The translations under genes and the position numbers were made by a program. Positions 42,048 through 54,839 of a stretch of 64,000 nt of DNA are shown here, one piece after another. The notes beneath the pieces were generated by a model that saw only the letters and a program-made list of their open reading frames with translations, ran no database searches and was not told where the DNA came from. Source of the stretch: Ananas comosus (taxonomy: Eukaryota; Streptophyta; Magnoliopsida; Poales; Bromeliaceae); assembly GCF_001540865.1 (NCBI RefSeq), contig NC_033621.1, forward strand, positions 8,353,347 through 8,417,346, written 5' to 3'. Each line of letters opens with the position of its first letter. The stretch's first letter is position 1.

Positions 42048-44607
42048 CTGCAAGGACTGAGATTTTGACAGTACAACTAAACTCTCTGTTGATGATGTTT
42101 ATGTGTCAGCGGGTGTCTCGGCTCGGCTGATTGACTGCTGGTTTGTGTCGACGAACCATAAAAGCGCTGAAATCACATAAAATAATGTGATTTCGAGCAG
42201 TCGGAAGGGTTTTTGTGCAAGCTTGTCTGTCATGGCTACTGTTGGCAGTAGGTATAGGCTAAGGGTAACCTTTGGACTGATCGTCCTAGGCCCCAAGCCT
42301 TTTCAAGTGTCGGAAAGAGATTTTCGGCGCATTTCTCGGCAAAATCGTCCGACGGAGCGCGGGATCGGTTCGGATTCCTTCCGACAGTGCTTCGTGATGA
42401 ATTGTGTAGTTGCTGAGCCTTGTTGGCTGGTCACTCGCATCATTTTGAGAGTTCGGAAATGACGGGTGAGCGACGGTAGGTCCCGGTGTCGAATTAGACA
42501 CTTCCGGGAACCCGGATCAAAACGATTATCCGATGATAATTGTTTCGACGTGAGGAGTGGTGTTTGCTGCCATGATGCACGATTACTTATGTTTAGTGGC
42601 AACGGATGACTCGTAGCATGAGTCGGTGCGTTCCGAGACATTTCAGTGGTCCCGACGGAGTCCCGGTGCGATTTCAGGACTTCCGGCGAGTTACGGTAGT
42701 CGGTTTTAGGAAACTGATCTTCGTGGGTTTGTTAGTGCGATTATGATTTAGTATTTATTAGTTGTGGGTTAGACACTAACCCGGTGGACCCTCCTTAGGT
42801 CCAGTTGACATCTTTTTGCAGTCAGGAGACAGATGCGACATCCTTACAGGTGGGTACTTCAATCAGACGTCGGTACAGTGGTGCACGCTCGGTGATGGTT
42901 TCTTACTCTTACTCTTCTATTGTTATTATTGCATAGTATATATTGAGCCTTGCACCCATGTTATTCCATTATACTCTACTCGTTGTTTGCATGCTCAGTA
43001 TCCTGAGTAGGAGTAGAGTGGTTCTATCTATGTGCGTATCTATTGACCCGGTTGATCGATTCTTGTACTTCATATCAGTGACTTGGTAGGTCGATTCTTG
43101 TACTTCGTATTAGTGACTTGGTTGGTTAGTTCTCGTATCTCGTATTTATGACACATTCGGTCGGTTCCTTGACTTCTGTCGTTCGATGACCGTTGTGGTC
43201 GATGTAACCTAAAGGGGTTGGATTGTTGGCTAGTGGCCGACGGTAGTTCTGGATTCTATTGGTACACCCTGATGACCTATTCGTCGATTCATTGTGCATA
43301 TATCCTAGTTGATCTGAGTGGTCAGTCCTTGTGGTTCATTGAGCAGTATTTGCATATGTTTGAGAGGATATTGATATTGTCCTATCCTAGTTGACCTGAG
43401 TAGTCAGTTCTTGTGCTTCCTTACAGTTGATGACCTATACGGTCGATGAGCCCTGTGGGCAGGATTGTCGGCTGGTTGCCGACGTTTGGATTTTGAGCAT
43501 ATCAGCATTGACCGCCCGATACTCGTCGCATTTCACGAACACTGGCGGTCTGATCCACCGCAAGAAGTATTCTTTTTTCGGAAAAGTGGTTGCAGGTGTC
43601 AACTCGTGAGCCCTAGAGGGGTTATATGCATTGGAGAGTAGTAGTGGCATAGGCTTGAGGTTTGCGGTGCGGACCAATAGAGCAGCAGATTTCAGTTTGG
43701 GTATATTTGGACTTCTTGACTGATTGACGCATATAGCTATAGTAGCGGTTGTTGTTTGTATACCTTCAGTTCTTTCTTTACACTTGTCGCGCTACTATAG
43801 TTTAGCTGCATGTATACTTTCGGTTGTTCATTACAGTCGCGGTAGTTGTGCTTTCATTTATAGTTCTATCTCTTTCGTTCATTATTGTTTCTACTGTATT
43901 TAATATTTCACTTACCCATATTGTTGTTTATCTCTTCCTGATCCGGTGAGTACTCCTCGTCTTCATCAGCTTGCGGTACTCACTGGGAGAGGAGAAATGT
44001 TTACATGTTCTCACCTCCCCCACCATTTTTTCAGGTATTGCGGGCGGTAAGGTTGAGACGAGATGTGAGACACGTTCGTAGTGGTCGCTAGAGCTTCCGA
44101 CCCAGTTTGTTGGTTTAGTTCCTATCCTGTTTACTTTTGTTATTAATAGCTTTAATATTTCATGGTTCAGTTGGTTTATATTATTCGAATTCATGTGATT
44201 TTGAGTAAACTATAAAACTCGCAGATTTTGTGAAAAGAAAAAATAGTTTTCTATCCCTCGTGGTAGTGTGTTTTAAAAAGAAAAGGTTTCCGTGTGGGAA
44301 ACAGCTTTCAAAAGAGTTTTCTCGTGGCTTCTATGTTTAAACACTGAATGGTAAATATCTGGTGAATGGTGAATGAATGTTGAGTATTGTATATTCATAT
44401 ATTGTGGTTGTATCCTGGTCATACTCTGTTTGTACTTTTGTACTTGTGCGACGCCGTGCAAATACAGGGGAGACTCTGTCCGTGTGAACAGTGAATTTTC
44501 TGTATTTGTGGCGGATCTGGCATACCCTGGGGTTAGACATAAAAAAAAAAAAAATTTAGACGCTTTTCCGCTGTGTTTCAAACTAAAAGGGACCCCGGGG
44601 CGTGACA
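42048..44607 (+). mobile_element. 5' LTR with 1.87-kb internal deletion
   Basis: It begins TGCAAGGACTGAG (TGTA changed to TGCA) and ends CCCCGGGGCGTGACA. After GATGTTTATGTG it jumps straight to TCAGCGGGTGTCTCGG, whereas the 3' LTR has 47035-48902 between the matching points. The lost part contains the telo-box and the GC-rich leader block, so promoter function of this LTR is probably impaired. Confidence 0.8.
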
Positions 44608-44615
44608 GATTAAAG

Positions 44616-44627
44616 TGGTATCAGAGC
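44616..44627 (+). other. Primer-binding site (initiator Met tRNA type)
   Basis: TGGTATCAGAGC begins nine bases after the LTR end, with the same spacing style (GATTAAAG) as GATAAAG at 23590. Confidence 0.9.
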
Positions 44628-46958
44628 CAAGTTACAACCACAACACCATTCACAGGTTATTTTGAAAAGTAAATGAAACTGAACCATTGGTTAGGTTGAC
44701 CTATAGGAAGACCTACGGTATATAGGCACGTGAGTGCGGGGTTTGGGCTTGTGTCCCGGTGTGCATTTGAGTTTGGTAAACTCGAAATGTATGATTATGT
44801 TTCCGTATGTGTTATGATTTTTGCACAAGCTAGTGTCTAAGTCGGAAATAGTGGAGGTGTACTTTTCGGACATCGAGTGGTGGGACGACGTTCCCTTGGT
44901 GGTGCCACTCCTGTAAGGGGGGGGCCTTGAAAGGCCAGGTGAGATTTTCGGGCCTAGGCGAGTATTTTAACAGCTGACGTCCGGGCCACTCTTCCTACTT
45001 AGGACACGAGAGCTACTGCGAGTGTCTCTACGGAGACGACACTGAGACCTGTTATGGTCGCGACTTCTGTGGGGCTACTAGGGTGTAGCCCAGGGTTTGG
45101 ATAGTGATTGTTCAGTCGACGCATTGTTGGTGTTGCTTCCTCAGATCTTTGGGTAGGGTTGTGATGCCTACCTCTCCTCCTTGATTGCTGATGAAATCAG
45201 CGGTTTGGATCTTTTGACCTTTACCTCGTTCTTTCGTCAAATTGATATGTACTAGAGTTGGATTGACACAGTTTTGGTGTCAGGTCTCTGTTGAAGCATA
45301 CATCGTGTGCGGTTATCCTATCACCTAACTGGTATGTTGTGGGTTAGTCTGTGGTTTGCGATACGGTTCGTTGTATTGTCGGAGTTCTCGGAGCTCTGAT
45401 TATAGCTCGGTTGTGGTGCGGGAATCTGTTGGAGAAACCGTTTCCTAAAGCCTCAGTTTGTGCGGTTAGTGGCTTAGAGTCACAAGCAGCTTTCGGATGT
45501 TGAAAGCTTTGGGACTCTCTGTGAGTCGGTTCTAGCTCGTTTTTGTTTCGAACGTCGGTTTGCGAAGTCGATGTTTCGACGGCTTTGGTTGGGGATGTTT
45601 GGTTCTGTAGTGAGATATCAAGTGGTTTGGTATTTCAATGTGTCATACTTCTAACTTGTTGTTAGTAGTGGATCTTCGGATATTTCGCTTTTCTTTTGAT
45701 AAGTATATTGGCTGCAGACAATATACTGTCGAAAGTTGGGATGAAATACCCTTTTTCCCTGTTTGGGATTTTTGGATTGGGTCGGTGTTTTCTCTAGATT
45801 GTCTGTGGGAAGCTAGAGTGGTGGTCATCTTTGACCACGTAGTGGGCCTTGGATTTTTCCTGGCAGGTTTGCGCAGTTGATTTATTATCACTGCAGGTGG
45901 TTTTGACTCTAGTTCGAGTCTTGGTGTTCGTAACTCTTTAGTTGTGCTTCCCACAGCTAAAAGGTTTGTTGGTTAGTAGTCTGGGTCTGTTGTTGTGAAG
46001 TTCGGAATCAGTGGTTGAGTGACTTGAACCTAGTTGTTGGCTTTGATTGTCACCGTATGGGATAGTGTGTTAGGGTTGTGACTCGGCTTGTCGTGCAACC
46101 TTGGGATGGTATGCTTGTCCGATTATTTGGTGACAGGTGCGTCTGGGTCTCAATGAGACAGTTGTTTGGTGTTGCTCGGAACACCGATCGCTAGGGTCCC
46201 TTGTAGGACTGTAGCGACAGGGTCTCGTAGAGACAGGTGTTGAGCATCACCGATGGCTGGCATCGCATAGTGCGATTAGCAATCCTGTGCACCAAGTGAT
46301 GGACTTGCATGGTGGGCTTGTTAGTTTAATTGAACCGGTTTCTATTGAGCAAACAAATTGTCAAGCTCAATTATTTTTTTTGGTTAGCCTTGGACCTTTT
46401 GGTCAGGTGGAAGGTGAGGTTTTGGGACCGAGACTGTCGAATGCCAAAGGCGGCTTTCCGTGGATGAGGACTTGACTTGGCAGTTTGTGTGTTCGGTTAT
46501 TGGGGGACTGTAGTACCTGAGGCAGATGCAATCGACTCGAGTTTTAGGAGAACGTTTCGTTTTCGCTCGTGGTGAGGAGGTTGATATTGTTGGCTAGTCG
46601 GAAAATAATTTGTTTCTGTCTACGTAATTAGACTCCAGACTTGTGGTGTTGACTCGTGTCTCTTTTTCGTGAGCTAGCGGCGTAGTCGAGTCGGTTGAGG
46701 CTATACGGACCAAGGTTACAGGATGGTGTTGATCCCGGTGTGTTATGGTCCGTAGACTTTGGATTGGTACGTTTCTCTCGTCTTGTCCGAGTGGAACCAC
46801 AGTTCTATTTTTCCCCACCTTTAGGAAGTTGATTTGTCATGACTCATGGAAAATGTAATTAACCAGTACTCGAAGGTTATACCGTAGAGGTGGGATTTTT
46901 TTTATCCGAAATTGAATTCGGTGGATACGTGGTCAAGTTTCGGGAACGAAACTTCTTT

Positions 46959-46972
46959 TAAGGGAGGGATAA
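46959..46972 (+). other. Polypurine tract
   Basis: TTAAGGGAGGGATAA lies immediately before the 3' LTR start TGTAAGGACTGAG at 46973, where plus-strand DNA synthesis would be primed. Confidence 0.75.
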
Positions 46973-49900
46973 TGTAAGGACTGAGATTTTGACAGTGCAA
47001 CTAAAGTACTCTCTGTTGATGATGTTTATATGTGTAATTTAATTACATAAGCACTCGTCAAGTTTCATGAGAAACTGAGCTAGAACGGAGAAGTTATGCG
47101 ATCTCCAAGTTTCACTTAAAGTGAATAGTAACTCGGTTTTTCGGAGAAGCCACGATGTGAAGTTGGCTTCAGGCTCGTATCGGACTCCGTTCATAGCAGT
47201 CCAATAGCTCGTTTCGACCGGTCCAGCTGTTCTGAAACTTTTGGCGTTGACGGATTTTGAGTTTGACGCACGGATTTCGAGAAAACCCAAAAATACATGC
47301 TTTATATGTATTTGTGCGTTGTTTCTTCAGTTGGAAGAAAGATTGGATTTTGTCGTGAATCCGTGGTCGATCGAGATGAATCAAAATCGTAGGTTTGTTG
47401 TCTCCGTCGTGCTGATCGCAATGGTGCGATCGGTTCGCAAATCTGACGGACGGATCTGCGGAGATTGCGCGTTGATCGAGGAGAGGTCGGTGATGGTAAA
47501 ACGGTAATTTTGCAAAAGTCGTGACATTTTATGTACCGTTTCGCGTGAGATCGCTCATGGAGGGGTATTCATGCGTTTTACTCGTGCTGTGAGGGACTGA
47601 ATTGCAAATTATCGAGTTTGGAGGGACTTTGACGCAATTTATTGCCTTGCATATATATTAATCTAGGGTTTTGCTTTAAGAAACCCTAACCCTAACCCAT
47701 CCCGCGGCCAACCTAGCCTCCTAGCCGCCTCAGCTCTCTTTAGCCCACCTCGTGTTCATGCCCCGGCCGCAGGCAGGCTGCCCCGGCCGCCGGAAAACCC
47801 TCCCCAGCCTTTCCCCCATTGTTCTCTCCCTCCACATTGCTACACCCTCGGCTGTGGAACCTGGGGGAACATCAAATCACCCTTAGAACCCTTCTCCTGG
47901 CCGAGATGCCCCCTCCAGCACCGTCACCGGCTGTTTCGGCCGCCTGCACACACCGCCGGCGCTGCCCGAGCAAGTCGCAGCCAGCCCAGGGTCAGCCCAG
48001 GCCGAGCCGACTTCAGCTCGAGGCCCGCGTGTTGGAACCACCCCAGCGTGGTCGCCCCGACTCCCTCCGGCTTCCAGCGACATCTCGCTCGCCACCCCGC
48101 CGTCCCGGAGCGGCCCCAGAGCCGCCCTAGCTCCTGGCTGCCAGCTGCGGTCACCCAGACCGAGCTCGGGTGGGTTCGTGATCCGCATGCCGCCGACACT
48201 CCAGATCAGCCGCGTCGTCATCCCTCGATCTCCGGCGACCTCCGGCGTGCGTCCCCGGTCGTCCCCGTAGCCGTCGGCCACCGCCCGAGCCCTTGCGGCC
48301 ATCCTAGAACTCGTGTGGGCCGGGGCTGGGCCCGCACTGTTTCTGAGTGTCGCCGCCGCCCACCGTCGGGAGCCTCACCCTCCCCTCGACCTCCGGCGAC
48401 GGGTCATCGCCGTCCCGAGCTCCTCCGGCCGCCGCCTTGCCGCCGCGGACTAGTTGAACCCTAGAGCAAGCCGCAGCTTGATCTCCTCCGCTCCACCACC
48501 GGCCGCCTCTCGCCGCCGGCCAGCAGGTCCCCCGGACTCCACCAACCGGCCGCACCCTTCCCCGGCCGGATCTTCCGCCGTCCGGCCGCCGGCGACGAGC
48601 CCTAGCTCCCACTGGTCCGGTAAGCATTGTTTATGTTGACAGCACTGTAGTTTAGAGTTCCTGTCACCTTTCTGGTGATCCGAGGATACTTTGACTCTTC
48701 GGGAAGTGAGCACGATGATCTCAGATCCATGCTAAACATTGTACTCACCTCCGACAGGGTCAACGATGCCCTAGTTAGCGAATTAGAGGCGATCTTAGCG
48801 CTGTGCGCGCTATTTCGCTGATTTCTGCGTCGCTTGTGCGCATGCCACAGTGGCCGGCAGTGCTCCGAAAGGTGAGCACGGCCTCCGGCATGCCAAGACC
48901 TGTCAGCGGGTATCTTGGCTCGGCTGATTGACTGCTGGTTTGTGTCGACGGACCATAAAAGCGCTGAAATCACATAAAATAATGTGATTTCGAGCAGTCG
49001 GAAGGGCTTTTGTGCAAGTTTGTCTGTCTTGGCTGCTGTTGGCAGCAGGTATAGGCTAAGGGTAACCTCTGGACTGATCGTCCAAGGCCCCAAGCCTTTG
49101 CAAGTGTCGGAAAGAGATTTTCAGCGCGTTTCTCGACAAAATCCGCCGACGGAACGCGGGATCGGTTCGGATTCCTTCCGACAGTGCTTCGTGATGAATT
49201 GTGTAGTTGCTGAGCCTTGTTGGCTGGTCACTCGCATCATTTTGAGGGTTCGGAAATGACGGGTGAGCGACGGTAGGTTCCGGTGTCGAATTAGACACTT
49301 CCGGGAACCCGGATCGAAACGATTATCCGATGATAATTGTTTCGACGTGAGGAGTGGTGTTTGCTGCCATGATGCATGATTACTTATGTTTAGTGGCAGC
49401 GGATGACTCGTAGAATGAGTCGGTGCGTTCCGAGACATTTCAGTGGTCCCGACGGAGTCCCGGTGCGATTTTGGGACTTCCGGCGAGTTACGGTAGTCGG
49501 TTTTGGGAAACTGATCTCCTTGGGTTTGTTAGTGCGATTATGATTTAGTATTTATTAATTGTGGGTTAGACACTAACCAGGTGGACCCTCCTTAGGTCCG
49601 GTTGACATCCTTTTGCAGTCAGGAGACAGACGCGACATCCTTACATGTGGGTACTTCGATCCGACGTCGGTACAGTGGTGCACGCTCGGTGATGGTTTCT
49701 TACCCTTACTCTTCTATTGTTATTATTGCATAGTATATATTGAGCCTTGCACCTATGTTATTCCATTATACTCTACTCGTTGTTTGCATGCTTAGTATCA
49801 TGAGTAGGAGTAGAGTGGTTCTATCTATGTGTGTATCTATTGACCTGGCTGATCGATTCTTGTACTTTATATCAGTGACTTGGTAGGTCGATTCTTATAC

Positions 49901-51199
49901 TTCGTATCAGTGACTTGGTTGGTTGGTTCTCGTATCTCGTATTTGTGACACATTCGGTCGGTTCCTTGACTTCTGTCGTTCGATGACCGTTGTGGTCGAT
50001 GTACCCTAGAGGGGTTGGATTGTTGGCTAGTGGCCGACGGTAGTTCTGGATTCTATTGATACACCCTGATGACCTATTCATCAATTCGTTGTACATATAT
50101 CCTAGTTGATCTCAGTGGTTAGTTCTTGTGGTTCATTGAGCCGTATTTGCTTATGTTTGAGAGGATGTTGATGTTGTCCCATCCTAGTTGACATGAGTAG
50201 TTAGTTTTTGTGCTTCCTTACAGTTGATGACCTATACGGTCGATGAACCCTGTGGGCAGGATTGTCGGCTGGTTGCCGACGTTTGGATTTTGAGCATATC
50301 AGCATTGACCGCCCGATACTCGTCATATTTCACGAACACTGGCGGTCTGATCCACCGCAATGAGTGTTCTTTTCCAGAAAAGTGGTTGCAAGTGTCAACC
50401 CGTGAGCCCTAGAGGGGTTATATGCATTGGAGAGTAGTAGTGGCATAGGCTTGAGGTTTGCGGTGCAGACCAATAGAGCAGCATATTTCAGATTTGGTAT
50501 ATTTGGACTTCTTGACCGATTGACGCATATAGCTATAGTAGCGGTTGTTGTTTGTATACCTTCAGTTCTTTCTTTACACTTGTCGCGCTACTATATTTTA
50601 GCTGCATGTATACTCTCGGTTGTTCATTATAGTAGCGGTAGTTGTGCTTTCATTTATAGTTCTATCTCTTTCGTTCATTATTGTTGCTACTGTATTTAGT
50701 ATTTCACTTACCCATATTGTTGTTTATCTCTTCCTGATCCGGTGAGTACTCCTCGCCTTCATCGGCTTGCGGTACCCACTGGGAGAGGAGACATGTTTAC
50801 ATGTTCTCACCTCCCCCACCATTTTTTCAGGTATTGCGGACGGTGAGGTTGAGACGAGACGTGAGACATGTTCGTAGTGGTCGCTAGAGCTTCCGACCCA
50901 GTTTGTTGGTTTAGTTCCTACCTTGTTTACTTTTGTTATTAATAGCTTTAATATTTCATGGTTCAGTTGGTTTATATTATTCGAATTCATGTGATTTTGA
51001 GTAAACTATAGAACTCGTGGATTTTGTGAAAAGGAAAAATAGTTTTCTACCCCTCGTGGTAGCGTGTTTTAAAAAGAAAAGGTTTCCGTGTAGGAAAAAG
51101 CTTGCAAAAGAGTTTTCTCGTGGCTTCTATGTTTAAACACTGAATGGTACATATCTGGTGAATGGTGAATGAATGTTGAGTATTGTATATTCATATATT
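46973..51199 (+). mobile_element. 3' LTR, left part up to assembly gap
   Basis: It starts TGTAAGGACTGAG and aligns with the solo LTR at 32656. It has the intact telo-box pair (47663-47698) and GC-rich block (about 47700-48615) that the 5' LTR lacks. It is cut at 51199 by an N. The shared part (from 48903) is nearly identical to the 5' LTR at 42107 onward, which suggests a fairly recent insertion. Confidence 0.8.
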
Positions 51200-51200
51200 N
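51200..51200. other. Assembly gap or ambiguous base
   Basis: A single N. The sequence to its right (GACGAGACGTGAGGTACGTT) corresponds to a point about 340 bp earlier in the LTR (50856) and is a different copy, so the N marks a join and not just one unknown base. Other single Ns are at 12454 and 54490. Confidence 0.8.
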
Positions 51201-51742
51201 GACGAGACGTGAGGTACGTTCGTAGCGGTCGATAGAGCTTCCGACCCAGGTTATCGGTTTAGTTTTATCCCTACTATTCTGTTGTTATAGCTTAGTCAGT
51301 TTATATGGTTCAGTATTTTTTATTACATTGGAATATGTGGACTTTCATGAATGTAATAAAAGAATTTCTGGATTTGGTAAAATAAAAGATTTTCTACCCC
51401 TCGTGGTACCTTTTATAAAAGATAAAAGTTTTCACGTATGGAACAGTTTTCAAAAGATTTTTCGTGGACTTTTGTTTAAACATCGAATGTAAAATTACGG
51501 TGTGAATTGTGAATGTATAAATGTATAGCTATCTGTATATTCATTTAGTTGTGGTTGTATACTGTTTGTACTTTTGTACTTGTGTGACGCCGTGCAAATA
51601 CGGGGGAGACTCTGTCCGTGTGAACAGTGGATTCCCTATATTTGTGGCGGATCTGGCATACTCTGGGGTCAGATTTTCAAAAAAAAATTTTAACGCTTTT
51701 CCGCTGTGTTTCAAACTAAAAAGGGGACCCCGGGGCGTGACA
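51201..51742 (+). mobile_element. Right end of another long-LTR copy
   Basis: It aligns with the last 540 bp of the long LTR family but is closer to the solo LTR at 36670-37310 (GTGAGGTACG, AGCGGTCGATAGAGCTT) than to 50857-51199. It ends CCCCGGGGCGTGACA and then enters a different LTR at 51743. Confidence 0.75.
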
Positions 51743-52220
51743 CCTTTTTTCACAGAGCCGGGACTGAGTGAGCCGGCCGACGATCGCGGTAAAGGTATCG
51801 AGTCATACACAGGGACCACCCGAGTGGGCTTTATTTTATTTAGTTGCATACCTTTTTGTATATCATCTTTTGTACTTGATGATTATAGATGTTTAAAGTA
51901 AAGAATGTAAAAGGTTTATTTTGGTGATTATGTGATGTAAAAAGAAATGATGCAAGAATGTAAAAGAATTTACAAAAGTTGAATGCATGTATGTGGTTAA
52001 AAGATAATCATATTACTTGTATGATGTTTAGTTTAGTACTTTCACTTTCGCTATTGCTTGCTCTCGTGCAAGCCAATTATGTATGGTTCCGCTTGTGCAA
52101 ATTTCTCTACTTAATTTGTACTTGTTGTTGAGCCTTGGGCGGACAGGGGAGGTGCTGTCCGTTCGGCGTCTGTTCGACGTGCCCGAGCTGACCAAATAGG
52201 ATCGGTTGCGGGGCGTGACA
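51743..52220 (+). mobile_element. 3' end of a 21102-type LTR
   Basis: It contains the family end (GGACAGGGGAGGTGCTGTCC, GTTCGGCGTCTGTTCGACGT) and finishes TTGCGGGGCGTGACA at 52220. The beginning (GGACTGAGTGAGCCGG, GATCGCGGTAAAGG) corresponds to about 23155-23200 in the complete LTR. It is the right-hand remnant of an LTR into which the long LTR inserted. Confidence 0.7.
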
Positions 52221-53790
52221 CGTCAGCTCCTCCATTAACATTTTGTTAAATTATTTACAAAAACTTCAGGTACCCCACCAAAGTTTATCGCATATTCACT
52301 CTAGTACCTTTTAGTTTTAATTTTGTCATTGATTTAACGAAAAATAAATTAGTGGAAAGGATAACAAAAAGAGAAAAATAAAACAACGGGAGTACTAAAT
52401 TAATACACTTTAAACCATAAGATACTAAAATAAAAAAGTGCGAAACCACGGAGGTGGTATTTGAAGTTTTTTCTAGAAAATATATTTATATAGACGATAT
52501 GCCTGAATTTCGCTACGGATGAGCAGCAATCCCTAATATGGATGGAATGCTTGAATTCTGGTGCTAATGAGCAGCGAGATTGCCCTCAAGAGGGGAGATT
52601 TAGAAAGCGTACTATCAGCACTGCACGATGAAACCTACTAATAAGTCATGCAAACATTCCCAAGGCCATTCCTTTTTTTTTTTTTTTGTTTTTTTCTTTA
52701 GTCATACAAAACTTGTTTAAACCGTATGAATCATTTTGAATCGACTTTCTAATTTTACAAAATTTTGAATTTACTATCCAAACTTTCAATTTGTTTGATT
52801 TGAATCGGTCGACAGTATTTTGACTTCAAAATTTAAGCTTATTACTCATCTTAATAAATTTATAGTTACGAGAACTAAAAAAAATGCACTAACTAAGTAT
52901 ATAAAGATAAATAATATATTCAAAGTTTAAAGTTAAAGTATCATTGATTGAGTCAATTAAACAAATAAGAACTTTGGGTAATGAAATCGAAAATTTGAAC
53001 GCTTGGGTAGCAAAATTAAAATAGTTCATTGCATGGTAAATCCTATACAACTTTACCCTTCTTTCACTAAAGTACAAAAAAAAATTGTGTTAATACTTAT
53101 TTTTTATTTTTTTTGACTTTCAAGAACCTATTTTTTACCTTTTAAAATTTTAAAAATATTTGAGAAAGTTATAGTGTTAATAAAGAGTGTAAAATAACAA
53201 AAATGCCCTTACTTGCTCTGAAAAGGGGAACAAAATTAATTTTACGTATATTTCTTTTATTTTTAGAAATATTTTTTCATTATATCTAATTATAAATTAT
53301 TAAAATTTATAAAATAGTGACATAACTCAAAAGGAGGCAGCCTAAGTGCATCAACTTAATTTTAAGCAGGCAAAATTTTAAAATTCAAAAAAAAGTAAAA
53401 AATAAATATGACACAAACTTTTGTCGGCTATAATTGAACAATAATTGAACATCTTCTACACGTGCATGTCGGCATATCAGTAGTCTGTCAAAATGTTTGT
53501 ACTTTTATTCTTCTTTTATTTAAAACTTTTGTTGGCTCTTTCTAAACATGGCACAAACTGTTACTTTTCTAAGGGAAAAAATTTTGCGGTCAATACCTAT
53601 AATTTTTTATAATAAAATATTACTTAGATGGTACTGTTAAACTAAAATAATTTTATTAGTTTTTTTAGTAAATTGAAAAGAAAAAAAAAAAAGTTAAAGC
53701 CTTGGCTTTTGAGGTTCACAATCTTTTTGTGCTTCTCCCTAAATTTTTTTTTCCTTAACAATTCTAATTAAATAAATATTTCTCAGATAA
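52221..53790. other. AT-rich intergenic stretch
   Basis: No gene, RNA or clear element end recognised. It has a T run near 52672-52688 and several long A or T runs. Confidence 0.45.
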
Positions 53791-53796
53791 ATCTAA

Positions 53797-54170
53797 CAAC
53801 AACCACATAAATATTTTAATAAATCATCACATACAATCTTAACAACCTAGAAAATTCTATTAAACTATCCACACAATCCTAATTAACAATCAATCAAAAG
53901 TTCGAATAATTCACATATAATTCTAACAATTTCACTTTTTTTATTATTAAATCATAACAATTATATAAAAGTTTCAACAAATCATATATAATTTTAACAA
54001 CCCAAAAAATCCTAATAATCTACAATCCTAATTATCAATCAGAAATTCCAATAATCCACGTAAAATTTCAATCACTTTTTTTTTCTAATTTTCATATATA
54101 ATCCTAACAAAAATATAAAAATTTTAACAAATCATAAACAATCTTAACAATCTAAAAAATTCTAATAAAT
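53797..54170. repeat. Degenerate tandem repeat of about 160 bp
   Basis: Two and a half units share AATCATAxACAATCTTAACAA, CTAxAAAATTCTAAT, CAATCCTAATTAxCAATCA and ATTCCAATAATxCAC words. It is very AT-rich and has no coding signal. Confidence 0.55.
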
Positions 54171-54261
54171 AATATTCAAGAATGCGGTGAATAATTCGTC
54201 ACTTTAGTAAAAAAAAACGATTCACCGTTTTTTAAAAAAATTTCACCCCGACGCTGGTTTA

Positions 54262-54700
54262 GGGTGTGTTTGGTTCCACGTAAAACTGTGGAAAAAATTT
54301 CGGTGGAAAAAAAATTTTCGGTGGGAAAAAAGTTTTACGTTGTTTGTGTTTGGTTTGTAGGAAAAGACAAAAAAAACTATTTAATATATTTTTTATTATA
54401 TATATTATTAATATATAATAATTATTATTATGCTATATATGAAAAATTATTAAATATATTTTCTTCTATTATATATATTATATATTATTNTCAATTTATT
54501 TCACTACATAATAGGTGTTCTGTATATCGTTGGTTAGAATATATTTTCTACCATCCCATTGAAAAATACAAAAATATTTTTTCTATATACTTTCACTCAA
54601 TTCTATTCTATCTATCACAGTTTGATGGGCATCCTTACCAAACAAGTAATTGCTATAATAATGCAAATAAAAAAAAAAAATTGTACCACATGAATTAAAC
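54262..54700. mobile_element. Tourist-like MITE left end, right end not found
   Basis: TTA followed by GGGTGTGTTTGGTTCCACG is like the left terminus of PIF/Harbinger MITEs such as the one at 17157. An N at 54490 interrupts the interior, and no ACCAAACACACCC terminus was found, so the right boundary given is only a guess. Confidence 0.4.
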
Positions 54701-54839
54701 AAGCCAGCTTACACCACCACACACAACAAATCTAATGTGACATGCAATTCACACTCATGTTAAACCCATACTCATTTTATTATCCTAACATAAAATAGCT
54801 TAATGTGAAGCCACATTATATATACATATATATAACTTT

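Larger units (their letters stand above)
42048..51199 (+). mobile_element. Non-coding LTR element with long LTRs (LARD-like)
   Basis: The 5' LTR (42048-44607), primer-binding site (44616-44627), internal region (44608-46972), polypurine tract (46959-46972) and 3' LTR (46973 to the gap at 51200) are in the correct order. The internal 2.37 kb encodes no gag, protease, reverse transcriptase or integrase that I can see; frames are short and unlike each other. Such an element would depend on proteins from a related autonomous family. The 5' LTR lacks about 1.87 kb present in the 3' LTR. The flanks cannot be compared because of the gap. Confidence 0.8.

Noticed and set aside
47681..47698. Telomere-like AAACCCTAACCCTAACCC
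   Set aside because: Only two to three units inside an LTR and repeated in another LTR copy; a telo-box-like promoter motif is more likely than a telomere relic.
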